From Prorocentrum cordatum (lineage: Eukaryota; Sar; Dinophyceae; Prorocentrales; Prorocentraceae), in NCBI GenBank assembly GCA_963575745.1, contig CAUYUJ010003667.1:1-20000 (forward strand): a stretch of DNA of 20,000 nt, written 5' to 3'. Numbering within the stretch: position 1 is the first letter of the stretch; every line of letters begins with the position of its first letter. A program made the position numbers and the translations under genes. Below are positions 1 to 7,422 of the stretch, piece by piece. The notes under the pieces are model-generated. The model saw only the letters and a program-made list of their open reading frames with translations, did not search any database and was not told the origin of the DNA.

Positions 1-1
1 G

Positions 2-1171
2 AGCGGGTCGGAGCAGTTCCTGGTCCAGGACGCTCGCGCCAGGCGCTCGCCCTGGCGCGCGGCGGGCGGCGCGGGCGTGGCCGCCCTGCTCCTGGCCGGC
101 GCAGGCGCGGGGGCAGCGCGCTTTGCGCTGCGCGGGGCGGCCTCGGACACGGACCGCCTCCAGAGCAAGGCGCAGACGGTGGCCATGCCCCCGCGCGACC
201 AGTGCGCCAGCACGGACGACGACTGCTACAGCCTGGGGTGTTGCAACGTTGCGGGCCTGAACTGCTTCGAGACCAAGCCGGGGAAGGGCAAGTGCCTGAA
301 GAATTGCACCCCCAGCGCCTCCCAGCTGTGCGTTCAGACGCAGCCCATCATGGACCCGATCCTCAAGGATGCCGACTGGTACGGCCCGTCATTGTACTGC
401 TTCGCAGTGGTCATGCAGGACATCGGCAGCACAAAGAAGATGTACGACTTGGAGCTGCTCCCGGGAGCATACGGCAGGAAGACCAGCATCTTCGGGTGCG
501 AGAACTGGGGAGTATTCAGCGACAAGGAGGGGGAGGTCGGGCCCGGCGCTCCGCTCGTGAAGCTGGAGGATGCCGACGGGGACTTCCACTTCGCGAAGAG
601 AGAGGAGACCGGCACCTGGCTGAACACGGGCTTGCATTACCAGGCTTGGAAGGCAATTGGGGAAGCCGGCGTGTACAAGAGCGCAAGCTGGGTCGTGAAG
701 GTCGATCCAGACGCGGTGTTCGTGCCGAGCCGCTTGGTGTCTTACCTCTCTAGCAAGGTGGTCCCAGCCAACGGCCTCTACCTCGAGAACTGCAAAGGCG
801 TGAAGTACGGGTGGTTCGGCAGCCTGGAGATCTTCTCGGCGGTGGCCTTCGAGACGCTCCTGGGGTCGATGGCCGCGTGCAAGGGGGGCACCGTCGATTG
901 GAAAACTGGCGTTGACGGAGGCAAGTACGGCCCCATGGGCGAGGATCTGTTTGCGCAGGTTTGCTTGGATACGAACGGCGTCTCTCGTGGAGAGGCATTC
1001 GGCACCAAGCTGGACGGAACTTGCGAGGCGGACCGGCCAACCGCCGAGAAGAAAAACAAGAAGTGGAAGCCCACGTGCGACGGCGAGAACTTCCCGGCGT
1101 ACCACCCGCTGATGAAGCCCGAGGACTATATGGCGTGCTTGGATGCCACCACCAACGCGTTCGGCTACTGA
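2..1171 (+). CDS. Array gene copy 1 (5' partial): putative type II membrane glycosyltransferase-like protein
   Basis: This is the first of three near-identical gene copies. The frame is open from position 2 to the TGA at 1169-1171, and alignment to copy 3 (constant offset 17902, no net indel) shows that only the first 50 coding bases lie before the window. It therefore covers residues 18-406 of the family. It keeps the membrane segment, the Cys-rich stem (C-x6-C-x4-CC spacing), the DPD motif near 717 and the GEDLF motif near 938. Compared with copy 3 it differs at seven residues: V37A, L58F, H61R, V74A, L79M, K84Q and Q171P. Six of these fall in the membrane/stem region. The frame has no intron. 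It appears intact; function as for copy 3 is an inference from motif resemblance. Confidence 0.85.
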   Translation, partial: SGSEQFLVQDARARRSPWRAAGGAGVAALLLAGAGAGAARFALRGAASDTDRLQSKAQTVAMPPRDQCASTDDDCYSLGCCNVAGLNCFETKPGKGKCLKNCTPSASQLCVQTQPIMDPILKDADWYGPSLYCFAVVMQDIGSTKKMYDLELLPGAYGRKTSIFGCENWGVFSDKEGEVGPGAPLVKLEDADGDFHFAKREETGTWLNTGLHYQAWKAIGEAGVYKSASWVVKVDPDAVFVPSRLVSYLSSKVVPANGLYLENCKGVKYGWFGSLEIFSAVAFETLLGSMAACKGGTVDWKTGVDGGKYGPMGEDLFAQVCLDTNGVSRGEAFGTKLDGTCEADRPTAEKKNKKWKPTCDGENFPAYHPLMKPEDYMACLDATTNAFGY

Positions 1172-1653
1172 GCGCCCTGCAGCAGGCAGTGAAGCTGCGG
1201 TGCGCCAGGCAGAGCTCCCTGTCCGCCTGCCTGCTGCGGCCCGCAGCCGCCTTTTTTTGGTCGTGCAGGCCAGGCAGAGCTCCCTGTCCGCCTGCCTGCT
1301 GCGCCCCGCAGCCGCCTTGTTTTGGTCGTGCAGGCATTTTTCGCGCTGCCCTGGCCACTCCTCACCACACAAAGCTGGTGTTGAGCGAAGATGTGTTTGA
1401 GGCAGCAGGCAGCCTGGCGCTGCTTAATTATGGGAGTTCCCCATTTTTTCCGGCTCGTTCTGACGGCCTCAGTGGCCAGCGAAAGCATCACCACAGTAGT
1501 TTTGCAGTTTCCTGCCGTTGGTCAGCTTCTGCTTTTCCACGGAGGCCTCTGCGGTGCTTTGAGCCTCATATGTGTACATATTTTTCCGATCTGCATCGAT
1601 GCGGTGAGGGCAACAAAGAACAGGGCTAAAGACGGCAGGGGTGTGTATGTCAG
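1172..1653 (+). other. 3' flank of gene copy 1, probable 3' UTR
   Basis: This AT-richer flank follows the stop codon and is conserved after all three gene copies (6355-6770 and 19074-19490), so it probably contains the 3' UTR. It holds a GC-rich hairpin (CTGCGG, one-base loop, CCGCAG, near 1232-1244) followed by a T-run, and a tandem 65-bp duplication seen only here. I recognise no coding sequence or polyadenylation signal. Confidence 0.5.
1204..1333 (+). repeat. 65-bp tandem duplication in 3' flank of copy 1
   Basis: Two direct copies, 1204-1268 and 1269-1333, start with GCCAGGCAGAGCTCCCTGTC and end with GGTCGTGCAG. They differ at only a couple of positions: a C/G change in the hairpin and a G within the T-run. 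The flanks of gene copies 2 and 3 contain a single version, so the duplication is specific to unit 1. Confidence 0.85.
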
Positions 1654-2115
1654 GTGCAACGTTTAGGGGGGGATAGGCTCAGGGGGAGGTGCATCGACCG
1701 CCCATCGCCCACTCATCGCCGATATGGGCCCGATGGCCCACCCCGCCCAGGAACGTGCGGACTCGCTGTCGGGGGCCCATCGCCGACCCATCGGCGATGT
1801 ATCGCGCCGATTGCAGCTCGATGTTGCCCCCCTGAGCCAGTCCCCATCCTGTCGTTGCCCCTCAGCGTGGAGGGGTTCGGGGGGCAGGGCGGGAGGGAGG
1901 GCAGGAGGCCAGGCTGGCGGCACCGAGCAGTCGAGGTCGGCTCCCCCTCCCGACCGCCCTGGCCACTTTCCTGGCCAATCTCCCTGTCACCCTCGCGAAT
2001 TCTAGACGCTTCGTGTAACCCCACCAGCCACTCCAGCAACGATGCGAAGACGAGTTGCCCTGATCAGGGATGCGGAGGAGCATGCCGTGGAATAGTGGGC
2101 TGGGTAAGACGTTCT
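1654..2115. other. GC-rich conserved spacer with ATCG-rich hairpins
   Basis: This spacer is conserved in units 2 and 3. It is rich in CATCG/CGATG motifs. A perfect 9-bp stem (CATCGCCGA, loop CCCA, TCGGCGATG) lies at 1778-1799. The open frames across it are not conserved as proteins between units, because small indels shift them, so I call no gene. Confidence 0.5.
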
Positions 2116-2330
2116 ATCTCAAGAGGCGGGAGGATGGAGGAGGAATCGGAATCGGAGGAAGAGGTGGAGGAGTAGGAGGAGGAGGAGGAGGATAAGGAGG
2201 AGGAGGAGGAGGAGGAGGAGGAGGGAGATGGGGGAGGGAGAGGAGGAGGAAGGAGGAGGAACAGGCGGATGAGGAAGAGACGGAGGATGATGAGGAGGAG
2301 GAGCAGGAGGATGAGGGCGAACAGAAAGGC
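2116..2330 (+). repeat. GGA-rich purine tract, unit 1
   Basis: This is an almost pure purine stretch of imperfect (GGA)n/(GGAA)n. The same tract in unit 2 is the place where the retroelement inserted, so this is a close relative of the empty site. The tract also begins at 19898 in unit 3. Long open frames on either strand (poly-Glu, poly-Ser, poly-Pro) are artefacts of the triplet repeat. Confidence 0.85.
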
Positions 2331-2885
2331 CAGAAGCCTCTTGGATGCCCTTCGGAGCCTCTTCGCATTTCTTCCGAGAGCTTCGTGCCAGGTGTGCGCC
2401 AGGTGTTCAGCCGCGCCAGGTGCGCCACGTTCGGGGCACGTGCAGAATGTGTCAGGTGCGCCTGCGCACGTGACAGCACACATCGGGAAACATGTCGGCC
2501 CCCACCATCCTTGTCGAAAACCAATGCCCATCATTGTGTCTGGTGGGCCTGCGCACAGCAGGCCATACGCCACCACCCCCGCCGTCCCTGTCAAAAACCA
2601 CTTGACAGTGATCGCGGAGTGGCCGAGCATGATCCAGATTTTGCCGCGAGGTGCATTTTGTGTTGGGTGGTAGCCCTGCGCGCAGCAGCAGGCAATATGC
2701 TGACACCTCCGCCGTCCCTGTCAACAATTCAAAGTGCTCGCGGGCCTCACGAACATGACTCAAGACTTTGCCCCAAAGTGTACTTCGTGTATTGTTAGTT
2801 GACAGGGACGGTGGGGGGGCCGCATCGGATTGGCCGCGCATGCTCCAAATGTGGAGGCAGAGTGCGTTTTGTATTGTTCTTGACG
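2331..2885. repeat. Spacer of degenerate modules with inverted GTCCCTGTCAA motifs
   Basis: The motif CCGCCGTCCCTGTCAA occurs at 2579-2594 and 2709-2724, and its near-perfect inverse (15 of 16) at 2799-2814. Between them lie three diverged versions of a segment with the pattern CATG-TCCA ... GTGC-TTTTGT-TTG, near 2628, 2753 and 2845. A near-palindrome (TGTCAGGTGCGC, two bases, GCGCACGTGACA) lies at 2450-2475. The block recurs at 13970-14565. I see no gene in it; it could be an old MITE-like or satellite-derived sequence. Confidence 0.5.
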
Positions 2886-2889
2886 GGCG

Positions 2890-2922
<33 letters not shown>
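2890..2922 (+). repeat. (GT)n(GA)n microsatellite
   Basis: A GT dinucleotide run passes directly into a GA run. The unit 2 counterpart at 14568-14598 has a longer GT run and almost no GA. Confidence 0.9.
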
Positions 2923-3148
2923 CATTTTGTCCTCCTGGTTCCTGGTTGGCTGCCGGTCGCCTGGGGGTGGGAGTGTATAGGGAACAGTGATAAGCCCCTC
3001 CCCGAAGGTGAATAAGGGGGTTGCAAGTTGGAAGGGAAAACTCCAAACCACTCACGCCCTGGGCTCAAGTCTCCCGAGAGCGAGCAGTGCCTTAACAATG
3101 TATTATCGCCAGGACTCCCGATATTATTTTTGCATTTGTTTTCTATCC
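2923..3148. other. Unique spacer, no gene seen
   Basis: This segment is conserved with 14599-14835 of unit 2, with small indels. It is neither strongly repetitive nor coding; the short open frames are not preserved between the two units. Confidence 0.4.
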
Positions 3149-3275
3149 ATATATATACAGAGAGAGAGAGAGTGAGAGCGAGAGAGAAAGAGAGAGAGCG
3201 AGAGAGAAAGAGAGGGAAAGAGAGAGAGAGAGAGAGAAAAAAAGAAAGAGAGAGATGGAAAAAGAGAGAGAGAGC
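3149..3275 (+). repeat. (TA)n/(GA)n purine microsatellite, unit 1
   Basis: A short TA run is followed by about 115 bp of almost uninterrupted GA/GAAA purines. The same element is longer in unit 2 (14836-15014). Opposite-strand frames give poly-Leu/Ser and are artefacts. Confidence 0.9.
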
Positions 3276-3306
3276 AACCACAACGACGTAACAAGCTTTT
3301 CACACC

Positions 3307-3627
3307 ATGGCTCGCGAGAGCGAGCGTGACGTGAGTCATCCCGCGCCCGGGCGGGCCGGGGGACCAGGACCACTACCACAAGTGTCGGTGCGGGGGGCCG
3401 GGCCCGCTCCTCGGGGCTCCTCGGGGGCCCCAGGTCCACCTCGACAGCGCTCCCGCCGTCGTCGAGGCGGCTCAAGACGGCCTCCAGGAGTCGTGGACGC
3501 CCGGCAAGGCGTCTCGAACGGCGCTAGAAGCTTCGAAGACGCCCCAAGTGGCGCTCCAAGACGACACCCGAGAGAGCCCCGAGAGGCACACCTCTTCCCA
3601 CTCCCTCAGGAAGACGTGCATTGTTAG
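3307..3627 (+). CDS. Doubtful small ORF, 106 aa, kept open in two units
   Basis: The ATG-initiated frame starts MARESERDVSHP and ends with QEDVHC. In unit 2 the same frame (15049-15279) is open with the same start and stop and lacks exactly 30 internal codons. The protein is rich in Arg, Pro and Gly. I recognise no domain, signal peptide or membrane segment. The substitutions I can see between the copies are mostly amino-acid changing, which argues against selection for a protein. I list it because the frame survives a 90-bp deletion, but chance openness of GC-rich DNA is the likelier explanation. Confidence 0.15.
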   Translation: MARESERDVSHPAPGRAGGPGPLPQVSVRGAGPAPRGSSGAPGPPRQRSRRRRGGSRRPPGVVDARQGVSNGARSFEDAPSGAPRRHPREPREAHLFPLPQEDVHC

Positions 3628-3639
3628 CATATTTGCTTC

Positions 3640-3880
3640 CGGGACCTTCACAGCAACACAGACGGCCCAACATGCTCCCTGGACTGCCCTACGACGGCCC
3701 AAGAAACCCCCAAGAGGGCCCCAAGACGGCCCCATGGGTCCGAAGACGGCCAAAGGCGTCCAAGACGGCCCGAACGGGCCCAAGGCGTCCGAAGACGGCC
3801 AAAGGCGCCCCCGAAGGAACCCAAGAGGGTCCAAAGACGGCCCGACTGTTCGGTGGGGGCACAGGAGGCCGTCACGTGTG
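3640..3880 (+). repeat. Degenerate CCAAGACGG repeat block, unit 1
   Basis: Short units such as GGCCCCAAGACGGCCC and CCGAAGACGGCCAAAGG recur every roughly 15-30 bp. The same motif occurs in reverse complement (GCCGTCTTGG) at 4360-4990, on the other side of the triplet tract. I see no gene in it. Confidence 0.7.
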
Positions 3881-3912
3881 ACACCTTGTGCCTCCGTGGT
3901 TGGAAGAGCCGT

Positions 3913-3947
3913 GGTGATGATGATGATGGTGGTGGTGGTGGTGGTGG

Positions 3948-3991
<44 letters not shown>

Positions 3992-4042
3992 GTGGTGGTG
4001 ATGATGCTGCTGATGATGATGATGCTTATGATGCTGATGGAC

Positions 4043-4085
<43 letters not shown>

Positions 4086-4186
4086 GGATGATGATGATGA
4101 TGATGATGATGACGATGATAAGGATGTGGGCTCTGATGGCGGTGGTGGTGGTGATGATGATGCTGCTGCTGATGATGATGATGATG
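3913..4186 (+). repeat. (ATG)n trinucleotide tract, unit 1
   Basis: About 270 bp of imperfect GAT/ATG/TGA repeat with interspersed GGT and GCT triplets. Each frame on each strand reads as a homopolymer (Asp, Met, His, Ile), so the long open frames are artefacts. The counterpart in unit 2 is about six times longer. Confidence 0.9.
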
Positions 4187-4313
4187 AGGAGGAGGAGGAG
4201 CAGGAGCAGGAGCAGGAGGAGGAGGAGGAGGAGGAGGAGGAGGATCAACGGAGGATAAACGGAGGATCAACGGAGGAGGAGGAGGAGGAGGAGGAGGAGG
4301 AGGAGGAGGAACG
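4187..4313 (+). repeat. (GGA)n tract, unit 1
   Basis: An imperfect GGA/GCAGGA run is interrupted by ATCAACGGAGGATAAACGGA spacers. It directly follows the ATG tract, and the same arrangement occurs at 17263-17390. Confidence 0.85.
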
Positions 4314-4359
4314 GGAGTCTAGTCACATGAGACAGCTTTCGTCTTCACTACTTGTGGAG

Positions 4360-4990
4360 CTCTCATGGAACTCGGTTGGGCTGTCTTGGGGCTGTCTTGA
4401 CCTCCTGTGAGGAAGCTTTGGGGGTCCCTTGGGACCATCTTTGGCCGTCATGGGGGGCACTTGTACGCCGTCTTCGGGCTCTCTTCGGCCGTCTCGGGAC
4501 CCTCTTGACAGTGTGGTGGGGCCGTCGGGGGGGGCCGTCTTAGGCCGTCGCAAGGCCTTCTATGGCCGTCTAAGGTCCAACGGGAGGCCCTCTTGGGCCG
4601 CCTTGGGGTCCTCTTGGATGCCTCTTGGGCAATTGTGGGGTCTCTCAGGCCATCTTGGGACCCTCTTAGGGGCCTCTTGAGGCGCCTCGAGACCATCGTG
4701 AAGGCTTCTTGGGCCGTCTGAGCTGACGGACGCTCGAAACGGAGAGGTTGTGAACATCATTCAACAACCAACGGGAACTTACTGATTTTGGCTTCTTCGG
4801 GCCCTGTTGAAGGTCCGCTTGTGGCCCTTTTTGGACCCTCTTGGTTGCATCTTGGGCCGTCTTGAGTCCATATTGGACCGCTGGGGGGCCATCTTGGGCA
4901 GTCTTCGAGGTCTTTGGGCCATCTTGGTGTTCTCGGATGCCTGCCTGGACCGTCTTGGAAGCTCAGGACACGGACGCATCTTACTTGCAC
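4360..4990 (-). repeat. Degenerate GCCGTCTTGG repeat block, opposite orientation
   Basis: Many variants of GGGCCGTCTTGG and GGCCATCTTGGG are spaced by roughly 20-30 bp. They are the reverse complement of the 3640-3880 motif. In unit 2 about 350 bp of this block is missing (17391-17690 remains). The block runs up to the promoter-like region of the next gene copy. Confidence 0.65.
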
Positions 4991-4999
4991 GAGGGATCG

Positions 5000-5024
5000 T
5001 GACGTCAGGACCCCCATCTTTTTT
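5000..5024 (+). promoter_or_regulatory. Candidate core promoter of copy 2: TGACGTCA palindrome and T6 tract
   Basis: A perfect 8-bp palindrome TGACGTCA (5000-5007) is followed by CTTTTTTG with six Ts at 5019-5024, 30 bp before the SL relic. Dinoflagellate promoters usually lack TATA, and a TTTT element upstream of the transcription start has been proposed as a substitute. The same block with identical spacing precedes copy 3. Promoter function is an inference. Confidence 0.4.
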
Positions 5025-5053
5025 GTACGAGGCCGACCCGTCTAGGTTTGGGC

Positions 5054-5074
5054 CCGTCGCCGTTCTGGCTCAAA
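5054..5074 (+). other. Relic dinoflagellate spliced leader upstream of copy 2
   Basis: This 21-base segment runs from CCGTCGCC to GGCTCAAA. It matches the canonical dinoflagellate SL core (CCGTAGCC...TTTTGGCTCAAG) at 17 of 21 positions. It sits just before a pyrimidine-rich CTTTCTGCAG acceptor (AG at 5085-5086) and about 60 bp before the ATG. Such relics are known in dinoflagellate genes that were re-inserted from trans-spliced mRNA. Confidence 0.75.
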
Positions 5075-5133
5075 AGCTTTCTGCAGCCAGCCTGATCCGC
5101 GAGCACTCCCAGCCACATCCCGATCTGCCACCA

Positions 5134-6354
5134 ATGACCTCGGCCACGGAGCGCATGGAGCTCGCGGAGGTCGGCGGCGAGGCCAGCGGGTCGGAGCAGT
5201 TCTTGGTCCAGGATGCTCGCGCCAGGCGTTCGCCCTGGCGGGTGGCGGGTGGCGCAGGTGTGGCCGCCTTGCTCCTGGCCGGCGCAGGCGCAGGGGCAGC
5301 GCGCTTGGCGCTGCACGGGGCGGCCTCGGACACGGACCGCCTCCAGAGCAAGGTGCAGACGGTTGCCCTGCCGCCGCGCGACAAGTGCGCCAGCACGGAC
5401 GACGACTGCTACAGCCTGGGGTGCTGCAACGTTGCGGGCCTGAACTGCTTCGAGACCAAGCCGGGGAAGGGCAAGTGCCTGAAGAACTGCACCCCAAGCG
5501 CTTCCCAGTTGTGCGTTCAGACGCAGCCGATCATGGACCCGATCCTGTAGGATGCCGACTGGTACGGCCCGTCATTGTACTGCTTCGCAGTGGTCATGCA
5601 GGACATCGGCAGCACAAAGAAGATGTACGACTTGGAGCTGCTCCAGGGAGCATACGGCAGGAAGACCAGCATCTTCGGGTGCGAGAACTGGGGAGTATTC
5701 AGCGACAAGGAGGGGGAGGTCGGGCCCGGCGCTCCGCTCGTGAAGCTGGAGGATGCCGACGGGGACTTCCATTTCGCGAAGAGAGAGGAGACCGGCACCT
5801 GGCTGAACACGGGCTTGCATTATCAGGCTTGGAAGGCAATTGGGGAAGCCGGCGTGTACAAGAGCGCAAGCTGGGTCGTGAAGGTCGATCCAGACGCGGT
5901 GTTCGTGCCGAGCCGCTTGGTGTCTTACCTCTCTAGCAAGGTGGTCCCAGCCAACGGCCTCTACCTCGAGAACTGCAAAGGCGTGAAGTACGGGTGGTTC
6001 GGCAGCCTGGAGATCTTCTCGGCGGTGGCCTTCGAGACGCTTCTGGGGTCGATGGCCGCGTGCAAGGGGGGCACCGTCGATTGGAAAACCGGCGTTGACG
6101 GAGGCAAGTACGGCCCCATGGGCGAGGATCTGTTTGCCCAGGTTTGCTTGGATACGAACGGCGTCTCTCGTGGAGAGGCATTCGGCACCAAGCTGGACGG
6201 AACTTGCGAGGCGGACAGGCCAACCGCCGAGAAGAAGAACAAGAAGTGGAAGCCCACGTGCGACGGCGAGAACTTCCCAGCGTACCACCCGCTGATGAAG
6301 CCTGAGGACTATATGGCGTGCTTGGATGCCACCACCAACGCATTTGGCTACTGA
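5134..6354 (+). pseudogene. Array gene copy 2, interrupted by a TAG at codon 139
   Basis: This second array copy starts at the ATG at 5134 (MTSATERMEL) and aligns to copy 3 with a constant offset of 12719. It encodes the same residues as copy 3 at all other positions. At 5545-5550 the CTC AAG of copies 1 and 3 is CTG TAG, so translation would stop after 138 residues, keeping the membrane segment and Cys-rich stem but losing the whole catalytic-like domain. The other differences from copy 3 that I noticed in the coding region are silent, which suggests the stop arose recently. The TGA at the normal end (6352-6354) is retained. It could make a truncated membrane/stem protein; a pseudogene is the simpler reading. 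Confidence 0.8.
5548..5550 (+). other. Premature TAG codon in copy 2
   Basis: Lys139 (AAG in copies 1 and 3) is TAG here. The neighbouring silent change CTC to CTG makes a two-base adjacent difference at 5547-5548. Confidence 0.9.
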
Positions 6355-7256
6355 GCGCCCTGCAGCAGGCAGTGAAGCCGCAGTGCGCCAGGCATAGCGC
6401 CCTGTCCGCTTGCCTGCTGTGCCCCGCGGCCGCCGTTTTTTGGTCGTGCAGGCATTTTTCGCGCTGCCCTGGCCACTCCTCACCACACAAAGCTGGTGTT
6501 GAGCGAAGATGTGTTTGAGGCAGCAGGCAGCCTGGCGCTGCTAAATTATGGGAGTTCCCCATTTTTTTCCGGCTCGTTCTGACGGCCTCAGTGGCCAGCG
6601 AAAGCATCACCACAGTAGTTGTGCAGTTCTCTGCCGTGGGTAAGCTTCTGCTTTTCCACGGAGGCCTCTGCGGTGCTTTGAGCCTCATGTGTGTACATAT
6701 TTTTCCGATCTGCATCGATGCGGTGAGGGCAACAAAGAACCAGGCTAAAGACAGCAGGGGTGTGTATGTCAGGTGCAACGTTGAGGGGGGGATAGGCTCA
6801 GGGGGAGGTGCATCGACCGCCCATCGCCCACTCATCGCCGATATGGGCCCGATGGCCCACCCCGCCCAGGAACGTGCGGACTCGCTGTCGGGGGCCCATC
6901 GCCGACCCATCGGCGATGTATCGCGCCGATTGCAGCTCGATGTTGCCCCCCGTGGAGCCAGTCCCCATCCTGTCGTTGCCCCTCAGCGTGGAGGGGTTCG
7001 GGGGGCAGGGCGGCAGGGAGGGCAGGAGGCCAGGCTGGCGGCACCGAGCAGTCGAGGTCGGCTCCCCCTCCCGACCGCCCTGGCCACTTTCCTGGCCAAT
7101 CTCCCTGTCACCATCCTCGCGAATCCTAGACGCTTCGTGTAACCCCACCAGCCACTCCAGCAACGATGCGAAGACGAGTTGCCCTGATCAGGGATGTGGA
7201 AGGGCATGCCGTGGAATAGTGGGCTGGGTAAGACGTTCTCTCCCAAGAGGCGGGAG
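6355..7256 (+). other. 3' flank and GC-rich spacer of copy 2
   Basis: This is colinear with 1172-2130 of unit 1 but has one version of the 65-bp segment. It keeps the perfect 9-bp hairpin (6897-6918). It resembles the copy 3 flank more closely than the copy 1 flank, for example in CATAGCGCCCTGTCCGCTTG. I see no gene in it. Confidence 0.55.
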
Positions 7257-7349
7257 GATGGAGGAGGAATCGGAGGAAGAGGCGGAGGAGGAGGAGGGAG
7301 ATGGAAGGAGGAGGAACAGGCGGATGAGGAAGAGGCCGAGAAGGAGGAG
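7257..7349 (+). repeat. GGA-rich purine tract, unit 2, left side of the insertion
   Basis: This is the purine tract of unit 2, shorter than in unit 1. It ends in the left target-site duplicate at 7334-7349, and its continuation resumes at 13944. Confidence 0.8.
7334..7349. repeat. Target site duplication, left copy (16 bp)
   Basis: GGCCGAGAAGGAGGAG here is identical to 13928-13943. The flanking bases differ on both sides, so the duplication is exactly 16 bp, typical of target-primed reverse transcription. Confidence 0.85.
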
Positions 7350-7370
7350 TCGGGAGTCGGGAGTCGGGAG
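7350..7370 (-). repeat. Retroelement 3' tail: three 7-bp repeats
   Basis: On the + strand the sequence is TCGGGAG repeated exactly three times, directly against the left target site duplicate. Read on the element strand it is CTCCCGA x3 at the 3' terminus. It takes the place of a poly(A) tail, as in LINE groups that end in short tandem repeats. Confidence 0.8.
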
Positions 7371-7375
7371 TGCCA

Positions 7376-7386
7376 GGACGAAGTCC
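7376..7386 (-). other. Small 3' UTR hairpin of the retroelement
   Basis: GGAC, loop TTC, GTCC forms a perfect 4-bp stem just before the tail repeats. A 3' hairpin followed by short repeats is the layout recognised by the RT in stringent-type LINEs. The stem is short, so the function is an inference. Confidence 0.4.
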
Positions 7387-7422
7387 AGATGAATAGGAGA
7401 GCGGGGCCAAACCCCCCCGCCA

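Noticed and set aside
389-1372. Minus-strand open frame of 327 codons opposite copy 1 (also opposite copies 2 and 3)
   Set aside because: It is the antisense of the constrained + strand gene, lacks recognisable domains and follows the codon bias of the real frame.
2331-2885. Possible CRISPR-like spaced repeats
   Set aside because: The repeated motifs are few, diverged, irregularly spaced and partly inverted, and the context is eukaryotic.
3149-3159. TATATATA as a TATA box
   Set aside because: It is part of a TA/GA microsatellite, has a different length in unit 2, and is almost 2 kb from the next gene.
3472-4410. Open frames across the unit 1 ATG/GGA tracts
   Set aside because: Same triplet artefact; unit 2 does not preserve any one of them.
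4784-4797. GATTTTGGCTTC resembling the SL end
   Set aside because: Only the ATTTTGGCT core matches; the eight bases before it match the SL at about three positions, as expected by chance, and no AG acceptor or gene follows closely.
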